DNA of 6,112 nucleotides from an uncultured Actinomycetes bacterium (lineage in GTDB: Bacteria > Actinomycetota > Thermoleophilia > Gaiellales > F1-60-MAGs149), in assembly GCA_903873565.1 (NCBI GenBank), contig CAIQOY010000021.1:1-6112 (forward strand), written 5' to 3'. Below the pieces are notes generated by a model, which worked only from the letters and a program-made list of their open reading frames with translations, had not been told where the DNA came from and did no database searches. A program made the translations under genes and the position numbers. Positions 1-4,943 of this stretch are shown in pieces (within the stretch, counting starts at the first letter, position 1; each line of letters starts with the position of its first letter).

Positions 1-570
1 ATCCGCGCCGCCTCGGCGCCGCACGGCGACGAGGGCCCGGTCTACCCGGGCACCTGCCGCGACCTCGACCCCGCCCGGGCGGCCGAGCGCGTCGCGGCGG
101 GCGAGCGGCACGCGCTGCGGCTGCGCACGCCGGACGGCACGGAGTCGTTCCGCGACTTCGTGCACGGCGCGGTGGCGATCGACGTGCGCCGGGAGGCCGG
201 CGACCTCGTGCTCGTGCGCTCGGACGGGGTGATCGGCTACCAGCTGGCCTGCGCCGTCGACGACGCGCAGCCGCAGATGACGCACGTGGTGCGCGGCGAG
301 GACCTGCTCGCCTCGGCCGCCTTCCAGCGGGTGATCATGCGCCTGCTCGACCTCGAGCCGCCGGAGTACGGGCACGTGCCGCTGATGCTCGGGCCGGACG
401 GGGCGCGCCTGGCCAAGCGCCACGGGGCGATCACCCTGCGCGACCACGTCGCGCACGGCGCCACCCCCGAGGGCGTGGTCGGGATGCTGGCGGGGATGTT
501 CGCGATCGGCGACGGCTCGCCCGCCGACCTCGAGGACCTCGTGCCGCTCGCGGCCGGCCTCGCCGGCTAG
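1..570 (+). CDS. gluQ: Glutamyl-Q tRNA(Asp) synthetase, C-terminal part (5' end outside window)
   Basis: The frame is open from base 1, so this is the 3' part (189 residues) of a class I synthetase paralogue. GluQ activates glutamate without tRNA and attaches it to queuosine at the wobble position of tRNA-Asp in the cytoplasm. Seen in the fragment: YPGTC at residues 15-19, which fits the Tyr and last Cys of the family's zinc motif (C-x-C...Y-x3-C); SDGVIGYQLACAVDD at 74-88, matching the family's Y-x-L-A-x-x-V-D-D block; VRGEDLL at 97-103; GHVPLMLGPDG at 124-134; and LAKRHGA at 137-143 in the KMSKS position. The N-terminal HIGH-type motif lies outside the window. The protein stops soon after the catalytic core with no anticodon-binding domain, which separates GluQ from true GluRS. 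The stop TAG shares its CTAG with the stop of the convergent gene. A divergent discriminating GluRS is the only real alternative and is unlikely given the short C-terminus. Confidence 0.93.
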   Translation: MRAASAPHGDEGPVYPGTCRDLDPARAAERVAAGERHALRLRTPDGTESFRDFVHGAVAIDVRREAGDLVLVRSDGVIGYQLACAVDDAQPQMTHVVRGEDLLASAAFQRVIMRLLDLEPPEYGHVPLMLGPDGARLAKRHGAITLRDHVAHGATPEGVVGMLAGMFAIGDGSPADLEDLVPLAAGLAG

Positions 571-848
571 GGATCGAGGTCCGGCTCGTCGCCGTACCCG
601 GGGGCGTCACCCGGGGCGCTGCGCTCGCGGATCCCCACCGCCCCGATGTCGACCATGGGGTCGATCTCGATCGGCAGGCCGTCGAAGGCGTCGAGCTCGG
701 AGGCGCCGAGCGGGTCGAGGCCGAGCGCCGGGTCGGAGACGTGGATCAGGGTCGCGGGGTGCAGGCGGATGGCCACCGGCTCGCGGTCCTCGTGGTACGC
801 GGCGTGGACCGCCGCCTGCAGATCCTCGAGTGCGATCGCGCCGTCCAC
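567..848 (-). CDS. Small hypothetical protein (93 aa), convergent with gluQ
   Basis: I do not recognise this protein. From the GTG at 848 it has 93 residues: a likely helix (residues 5-20, ALEDLQAAVHAAYHED type), a strand VAIRLHP (25-31), a middle LIHVSDPALGLDP (34-46), a GLPIEIDP strand/turn (57-64), GAVGIRER (69-76), and an acidic Gly/Pro/Asp tail. It has no signal peptide, membrane segment or cysteine. The order short helix, strand, GLPIEIDP, GA-x-GIR loosely recalls small phage-associated proteins with a 'G-x-P-V-x-V-D-P' motif, but that is only an impression. The GTG is preferred over longer readings because a TAGGCT hexamer lies 7 nt upstream. Upstream of that the frame translates to Arg/Pro/Ser-rich sequence and runs into the divergent lipoprotein gene. 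Its amino-acid make-up (balanced hydrophobics and acids) is far more protein-like than the opposite strand. It could be a regulatory or accessory peptide; nothing in the sequence says which. Confidence 0.6.
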   Translation of the reverse strand: MDGAIALEDLQAAVHAAYHEDREPVAIRLHPATLIHVSDPALGLDPLGASELDAFDGLPIEIDPMVDIGAVGIRERSAPGDAPGYGDEPDLDP

Positions 849-855
849 GCCCCGG

Positions 856-861
856 AGCCTA
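856..861 (-). promoter_or_regulatory. Candidate -10 hexamer (TAGGCT) for the small minus-strand gene
   Basis: Read on the minus strand, TAGGCT matches the actinobacterial -10 consensus TANNNT and ends 7 nt before the GTG at 848. That spacing would put the transcript start at or next to the start codon, giving a leaderless mRNA. No convincing -35 is visible, which is common for this promoter type. There is no clear Shine-Dalgarno sequence before the GTG, in keeping with this reading. Confidence 0.42.
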
Positions 862-891
862 CCGCGCCCCGGGGCGGCGGGAGGCGCGGGA

Positions 892-897
892 TAGGAT
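892..897 (+). promoter_or_regulatory. Candidate -10 hexamer (TAGGAT) for the lipoprotein gene, leaderless start
   Basis: TAGGAT matches TANNNT closely and ends 6 nt before the GTG at 904. Transcription would therefore start on or beside that GTG and the message would have no leader. This favours GTG 904 over the in-frame ATG at 913, although an AGGGG lies just before the ATG, too close (about 1-2 nt) for a normal Shine-Dalgarno spacing. No -35 resembling TTGACA is seen at the expected distance. It faces the equivalent hexamer of the small gene across a very GC-rich spacer. Confidence 0.5.
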
Positions 898-903
898 GGG
901 GCC

Positions 904-1656
904 GTGAGGGGAATGGGCCGCATCGCCGCGCTGGTGGCCGCGTGCGCGCTCCTGGCGGCCTGCGGGCTGACCCGCACGGAGCCGCCCGACACGGGGGTGG
1001 AGCCGCCGCCGCCCGCCACCGGCGAGAACGCGGTCACGATCTCGCCCTTCGACGACCAGGGCGACGGCACCGAGGACGCCGACGAGCCGTCGCAGGCCGT
1101 GTTCCCCGCTGAGGACCCGCAGGGGCTGCTCGACCTCGCCGCCCAGCACCCCGACGGCAAGGTCGTCTACGAGATGGCCCTCGACGGGCGCGCGGGCGAG
1201 CTGACCGTGATCCGCTCCGGCGAGGCGGGCGTCGTCGCCGTCAGCCGCGACGACCGCACCGTCCGCGTCGGCATCGACCTCGTCGAGGCCGCGATCCTCT
1301 GGGTCTGCGTGACGGAGGGCGCAGAGGAGGCGCGCTGCCGGGACGAGGACCGAGACGACGAGGGCGCGAGCGCCCTGGCCACGGCCGCGCTGCTGGTCGG
1401 CGAGGACCGCGTGCGCCAGATCGCGACGCGCGTGACGGCCGCGCCCGACGCCAACCTCGAGGTCGAGGCCCGCGCCGGCGGCGTCGACGCGTCGTGCCTG
1501 ACCGGCACCTCGCCCGGCATCGGCGACCTGCGCGTCTGCGTGTCGCCGAGCGGCTTCATCACCGACACCGAGGAGGGCTCGACGCGGGCCACCGCGTACG
1601 AGGTCACCGAGGAGGTCGACCCGCTCGAGCTGCAGCCGACGCGGGCGCCGGCCTAG
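904..1656 (+). CDS. Putative secreted lipoprotein of unknown function
   Basis: This is a 250-residue protein with a clear lipoprotein signal. It has a short basic N-terminus (MRGMGR), a hydrophobic core at residues 7-18 and the lipobox LAAC at 17-20, so C20 should be lipidated and the mature protein held on the outer face of the membrane. A Pro/Asp/Glu-rich linker (about 25-70) leads to a folded region of alternating strands (about 80-245). Four cysteines (C135, C145, C198, C212) could form two disulfides outside the cell. The C-terminal part, with LRVCVSPSGFIT at 209-220 followed by RATAYEV and a final LELQP, looks like the closing strands of a beta-rich ligand-binding or LolA/LppX-like fold, but I cannot name a family. 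The start GTG 904 is chosen from the upstream -10; ATG 913 would still keep the signal peptide. The gene ends 2 bp from the convergent YbjN-like gene, leaving no space for a terminator between them. Confidence 0.8.
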   Translation: MRGMGRIAALVAACALLAACGLTRTEPPDTGVEPPPPATGENAVTISPFDDQGDGTEDADEPSQAVFPAEDPQGLLDLAAQHPDGKVVYEMALDGRAGELTVIRSGEAGVVAVSRDDRTVRVGIDLVEAAILWVCVTEGAEEARCRDEDRDDEGASALATAALLVGEDRVRQIATRVTAAPDANLEVEARAGGVDASCLTGTSPGIGDLRVCVSPSGFITDTEEGSTRATAYEVTEEVDPLELQPTRAPA

Positions 1657-1658
1657 CC

Positions 1659-2546
1659 TCAGGCGCGGTCGAGGTAGCGGCGCCCGCCGTGGGCGGCGCT
1701 GAGGCGCTCGTCGACGGCGTCGGCCGTGGTGGCCACCGCGTCGAGCGCGTGCGCGAGTTCCTGCTCCTGCAGGTCGTCGCCGACGATCGCGTGCTCGAAC
1801 CAGAGCTCGCGGCGCTCGGGCGTGTAGGCGAAGCGGCCGACCGTGGTGTCGCCGGCGATCGCGCAGGCCTCGACCGCGAGCTCGTCGGTCAGGTCGCAGT
1901 CGATCACGACGGGCGCGGCGGCGACCACCGCGGTCGAGCGCTCCAGGTGATGCAGCACCGACACGAACACGCGCGTCGAGCCGGCCGGGCCGTGCAGCCC
2001 CCAGACGTCGTCGTCGACGAAGCCGCGCGGCTCGAGCCAGCGGGCGACCCGCTCGCGCACGACCTGCACGCGCTCCTCCGCCCCGCGCCGCACGTCGACC
2101 TCGGGCTCGCGCGGGTCGCCCGGGTCCATCCCGCCGACCCTGAGCTGCAGCCGCGCGCCTTCGTTGGCGGCGATCCAGCCGGCCGTCCAGACGGCGACGG
2201 TCATCTCGTCCTGGTGCAGGGTGTGCCCGCCGAGCACGGCCTGCTCGGCGATCAGCGACGACCCGTCGTGGCGCATCCGCCCCAGCACGAAGCCGTCGTG
2301 CTCGAGCAGCACGGCCTGCGCGAGCGGGCCGGTGAAGCGCGGCACGGGCAGCACCTCGGCGGTGGCCAGGACCAGCGGCTGCGCGGGATCGCCCGGGTCG
2401 GGCACGACGTCGACGCGCACGGAGGTGCGGGCCGTGCCGACCGTGCCGCGCCAGGCCGCGTCGCGCGGGTCCTCCTCGACGAAGGTGCGCTCGAGCGAGC
2501 GGCGCACGGTGGCGATCGTGCCGGGGAAGGCGGAGGGCTCGCTCAC
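1659..2546 (-). CDS. Tandem YbjN / type III chaperone-like domain protein, last gene of carotenoid cluster
   Basis: This protein has 295 residues, no signal peptide and no membrane segment, so it should be cytoplasmic. It consists of two similar halves. Half one (about 12-139) runs: helix, W32-RG strand pair ending TSVRVDVVP (41-49), PLVLATAEV (57-65), TGPLAQAVLLEHDGFVLGRM (72-91), LIAEQAVLGGHTL (98-110), a long helix, then GG (138-139). Half two (about 157-288) repeats the order: helix, W182, TRVFVSVLH, STAVVAAAPVV, LTDELAVEACAIAGDTTVGR, LWFEHAIVGDDL, a helix with ADAVDERL, then GG (287-288). This helix-sheet-helix pattern with a Gly-Arg-hydrophobic turn and a terminal GG matches the YbjN/type III secretion chaperone-like fold. 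The family is often described as peptide- or protein-binding, but the ligand is unknown. The start GTG overlaps the crtB stop (GTGA), which implies coupling. No catalytic residues stand out. Family placement is by pattern, not by search. Confidence 0.82.
   Translation of the reverse strand: MSEPSAFPGTIATVRRSLERTFVEEDPRDAAWRGTVGTARTSVRVDVVPDPGDPAQPLVLATAEVLPVPRFTGPLAQAVLLEHDGFVLGRMRHDGSSLIAEQAVLGGHTLHQDEMTVAVWTAGWIAANEGARLQLRVGGMDPGDPREPEVDVRRGAEERVQVVRERVARWLEPRGFVDDDVWGLHGPAGSTRVFVSVLHHLERSTAVVAAAPVVIDCDLTDELAVEACAIAGDTTVGRFAYTPERRELWFEHAIVGDDLQEQELAHALDAVATTADAVDERLSAAHGGRRYLDRA
2543..2546 (-). other. GTGA stop/start overlap, crtB to YbjN-like gene
   Basis: On the minus strand the TGA that ends crtB (2545-2543) lies inside GTGA, whose GTG (2546-2544) starts the next gene. 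The sequence before the GTG holds only a GGGG run and no strong Shine-Dalgarno, so translation of the downstream gene probably depends on ribosomes that finish crtB. Confidence 0.75.
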
Positions 2547-3421
2547 GCGGCGCGCCCCGGCAGGATGAAGGTGCGGGCGACGATCGCGGCCTTGCGCGGG
2601 CGCGAGACGACGGCCCGGCCCCGGCTGGCGCCGTACCCGGAGCGCTCGATCTCGCGCAGGATCTCGCGGTACATGGAGCCCGCGGCGGCGACGCTGCGGC
2701 GGCCGTGGGTCAGCCACGGCACGCCCGCGAAGCCCTGCTCGTAGAGCGTGTCGGCGCGCGCGATCTGGTCGCGGTAGAGCTCGGTGCGGTCCTGCACGGC
2801 GAGGTCCGCGATGCCGAAGGCGGCGAGCGTGTCGGCGGCCAGGTAGACGCGGCCGTTCGCGAGGTCCTCGTCGACGTCGCGCAGGATGTTGGTGCGCTGC
2901 ATCGCGTTGCCCATCGCGCGGGCCGCCCCCCACGCCTCGTCCTTCCAGACGCCGAGGATGGAGGCCATCATCTCGCCGACGCAGCCCGCCACGCGGTAGC
3001 AGTAGACGTCGAGGTCGGACTCGGTGCGGATGTCGGGCACGCCGAGGTCGTCGCGCATGCCCTGGAGGAACGCGGTCACCGACGCGCGCGGCAGGTCGTG
3101 GCGGCGCGAGAGGTCCTCGAGTATCACGGTCTCGCGGGTCGTGGCCTCGCCGGTCACGAGCCAGGTCTCGACGGCGCCGACCGCGGCGGCCGCGTCGGGG
3201 CTCTGCTCGTCGACGAGGTCGTCGAGCGTGCGCAGCACGAGGTACAGGAGCACCACGTCGTCGCGCACCGTGACGGGCAGGAGCTTGGCGGCGACGGAGA
3301 ACGTGCGCGCGACGTTCTGCATCACCTCCTCGGCCTCCGGCAGGTAGGCGTCGGCGGGCTTCACGTCGCGGCGCGGCAGGGAGACGCGCGGCACCCGCAG
3401 GCTCGGGCGCGGCACCCTCAC
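2543..3421 (-). CDS. crtB: 15-cis-phytoene synthase
   Basis: This enzyme condenses two geranylgeranyl diphosphates head to head, via prephytoene diphosphate, to give phytoene, the first committed carotenoid step. It is usually membrane-associated. In 292 residues the squalene/phytoene synthase landmarks are present: ARTFSVAAKLLP (38-49, the substrate-flap region), the first Asp-rich motif RTLDDLVDE (64-72; D67/D68/D71), YCYRVAGCVGEMM (140-152), and the second Asp-rich motif QRTNILRDVDEDLANGR (175-191; D182 and D186), which bind the Mg-diphosphates. Length is normal for bacterial CrtB. The start is the GTG overlapping the crtI stop. GTG at codon 20 is possible, but the overlap favours the longer form, which adds a basic tail containing a duplicated heptapeptide. 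A squalene or diapophytoene synthase is the alternative; the partner CrtI and the YCYRVAG block favour phytoene. Confidence 0.96.
   Translation of the reverse strand: MRVPRPSLRVPRVSLPRRDVKPADAYLPEAEEVMQNVARTFSVAAKLLPVTVRDDVVLLYLVLRTLDDLVDEQSPDAAAAVGAVETWLVTGEATTRETVILEDLSRRHDLPRASVTAFLQGMRDDLGVPDIRTESDLDVYCYRVAGCVGEMMASILGVWKDEAWGAARAMGNAMQRTNILRDVDEDLANGRVYLAADTLAAFGIADLAVQDRTELYRDQIARADTLYEQGFAGVPWLTHGRRSVAAAGSMYREILREIERSGYGASRGRAVVSRPRKAAIVARTFILPGRAA
3377..3418 (-). repeat. 21-nt imperfect direct repeat at the crtB 5' end
   Basis: Codons 2-8 and 9-15 of crtB encode RVPRPSL and RVPRVSL, two adjacent heptapeptides differing at one residue. The nucleotide copies share the core GGGTGCCGCGC. 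The resulting Arg/Pro-rich tail precedes the conserved domain and is not part of the usual CrtB fold. Confidence 0.45.
3418..3421 (-). other. GTGA stop/start overlap, crtI to crtB
   Basis: On the minus strand the crtI TGA (3420-3418) and the crtB GTG (3421-3419) share GTGA, the same arrangement as at the next junction. There is only a weak G-rich stretch upstream. Termination-reinitiation coupling would tie CrtB output to CrtI. Confidence 0.75.
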
Positions 3422-4923
3422 GCGGGGACCCCGAGGTCGCGGCGGACGAGGCCGGCGGCGACCTCGGCGCCGAGGAGCACGCCGGGCACGCCGGCGCCCG
3501 GATGGGCGCCCGCCCCCACGTGGTAGAGCCCCTCGACGGTGCGGTCCCGGTTCGGCTGGCGGAAGTACGCCGAGCGCGTCAGCACGGGCTCCGTCGAGAA
3601 GGCGGTGCCCTCGTCGGCGTCGTAGCGCGTCTCGAAGTCCTGCGGCGTCATCCGGTGCTCCACCCTGATCGACGCGCGGAGCCCCTCCAGCCCCGCGTCG
3701 TGCTCGAGGTAGTCAAGCACCTTGTCGCGCCACGCGTCACCGATCTGACCCCAGTCGTCGCGGGAGGCGAGGTTGGGGACGGGCAGCAGCACGGCCAGCG
3801 AGTCGCCGCCGGGCGGCGCCATCGAGGGGTCGGTGCGCGAGGGCACGTGCAGGTAGAGCGAGAGGTCCTGCGGCAGGACGCGGCGGTTGGTGACGTCGTC
3901 GATGAACCGCCGGTAGTTCGGGCCCACGATCAGCGTGTGGTGCAGGAGCTCGTCCCACTGGCGGTCGGTGCCCAGGTAGAGGAGGAAGCACGACATCCCG
4001 TTGCGCGGCGGCCGGAAGCGCCACGGCGGCGCGTCGGGCGCGCCCTTCAGGAGCCGCGTGCGGGTGCGCACCGGGTCGGCGTCCGAGACGACGACCTCCG
4101 CGGGGACGATCTCGCCGTCGGCCAGCCGCACCCCGATCGCGCGGCCGCCGCGCACGACGATCTCGTCGACGTCGGCCGAGCAGCGCACCGTGCCGCCGGC
4201 CCCCTCGATCGCCCGGACCATCGCCCGCACGATCGCGTACATGCCGCCCATCGTGTACCAGACCCCGTCGGCCACCTGCAGGTAGGCGAGCGCGGCGTAG
4301 ACGGCGGGCACCCGGTAGGGGTCGCCCCCGATGTACAGCGAGTGGAAGCTCATCGACTGGAAGATGTGCTCCTCCTCGAAGAACTTCGCGCAGAAGCGCG
4401 ACAGGTTGCGGGCCGCGTCGAGCTTGAGCATCGTGGGCAGGAGGCGCGCGAAGGGCAGCGGGTTCTCGAACGCGCGCCGGCCGGCGGCGAGGACCGCGTT
4501 CTCGTGGATCAGCCGCGAGGCCTCGAGGAAGGCCGGGTAGGCCTCCGCGTCGTGCGGCGAGAGCCGGCGCAGCTCCTCCTGCATCCGCGGCACGTCGCCG
4601 AAGAAGTCGAGGCGCGTGCCGTCGTGCGGCCAGTCGATCCGGTAGAACGGCTCGAGCGGCACGAGGTCGACCTCCCGGCGGAAGTCGCGGTCGAGCAGCG
4701 CGAACAGCTCGTCGAAGACCCACGGCATCGTCACGAGGCTCGGGCCGAGGTCCCAGGTGTAGCCCTGGTCGGTCCACTGCGAGGCGCGCCCGCCCGGCTC
4801 GGGCAGCCGCTCGAGCACGGTCACGTCGAGGCCGGCGGCCACGAGGCGCATGGCGGCGGCGAGGCCGCCGAAGCCGGAGCCGATGACGACGGCGCGGCGG
4901 GGACCGGTGGCGGTGGCGGACAT
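3418..4923 (-). CDS. crtI: Phytoene desaturase (CrtI family)
   Basis: This FAD-dependent, membrane-peripheral enzyme introduces double bonds into phytoene to give neurosporene or lycopene (3 or 4 steps). In 501 residues it shows the N-terminal dinucleotide fold VVIGSGFGGLAAAMRL (12-27) with the ribose-binding Glu at 38 (TVLERL), PEPGGRAS (41-48), and YTWDLGPSLVTMP (55-67), a typical CrtI block. At the C-terminus it shows LYHVGAGAHPGAGVPGVLLG (466-485), close to the bacterial phytoene dehydrogenase signature, with His at one position where an aliphatic residue is usual. Length is typical. The ATG at 4923 is chosen because it sits just before the FAD fold. There is no Shine-Dalgarno, but a TACGCT hexamer lies 7 nt upstream. 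It follows fni by 20 bp and overlaps crtB by 4 nt. The number of desaturations cannot be read from sequence. A CrtN, CrtD or carotenoid ketolase relative is the alternative, made unlikely by the adjacent crtB. Confidence 0.96.
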   Translation of the reverse strand: MSATATGPRRAVVIGSGFGGLAAAMRLVAAGLDVTVLERLPEPGGRASQWTDQGYTWDLGPSLVTMPWVFDELFALLDRDFRREVDLVPLEPFYRIDWPHDGTRLDFFGDVPRMQEELRRLSPHDAEAYPAFLEASRLIHENAVLAAGRRAFENPLPFARLLPTMLKLDAARNLSRFCAKFFEEEHIFQSMSFHSLYIGGDPYRVPAVYAALAYLQVADGVWYTMGGMYAIVRAMVRAIEGAGGTVRCSADVDEIVVRGGRAIGVRLADGEIVPAEVVVSDADPVRTRTRLLKGAPDAPPWRFRPPRNGMSCFLLYLGTDRQWDELLHHTLIVGPNYRRFIDDVTNRRVLPQDLSLYLHVPSRTDPSMAPPGGDSLAVLLPVPNLASRDDWGQIGDAWRDKVLDYLEHDAGLEGLRASIRVEHRMTPQDFETRYDADEGTAFSTEPVLTRSAYFRQPNRDRTVEGLYHVGAGAHPGAGVPGVLLGAEVAAGLVRRDLGVPA

Positions 4924-4930
4924 CGGACGC

Positions 4931-4936
4931 AGCGTA
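4931..4936 (-). promoter_or_regulatory. Candidate internal -10 hexamer (TACGCT) for crtI
   Basis: On the minus strand, TACGCT (TANNNT) lies in the 20-bp fni-crtI gap and ends exactly 7 nt before the crtI ATG, the same geometry as in front of the small gene and the lipoprotein gene. It would produce a leaderless crtI-crtB-YbjN-like transcript independent of fni, and would explain why no Shine-Dalgarno precedes crtI. It overlaps the 8-bp palindrome GCGTACGC (4932-4939), which is short enough to be chance. No -35 is evident. Confidence 0.42.
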
Positions 4937-4943
4937 CGCGTGG

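Noticed and set aside
849..1160. N-terminal extension of the small minus-strand protein
   Set aside because: It would lie antisense to the lipoprotein signal peptide and reads as Ser/Pro/Ala/Gly low complexity. The GTG at 848 has a -10 at the right spacing.
1645..1666. GCGCC...GGCGC inverted repeat at the lipoprotein/YbjN-like convergent junction, considered as a terminator
   Set aside because: The stem is only 5 bp with a 12-nt loop and no T-tract on either side. Such matches are frequent at this GC content.
1494..2744. Long plus-strand open frame opposite the YbjN-like gene
   Set aside because: It runs through the lipoprotein 3' end in another frame and opposite a protein with clear internal symmetry. 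The composition is shadow-like, with no recognisable domain.
2547..2933. N-terminal extension of the YbjN-like protein upstream of GTG 2546
   Set aside because: The extra residues are Arg/Pro-rich and lie fully inside crtB in another frame. The GTGA overlap gives a natural start.
4932..4939. 8-bp palindrome GCGTACGC as an operator before crtI
   Set aside because: It is too short to distinguish from chance in GC-rich DNA, and symmetry does not extend to the flanking bases.
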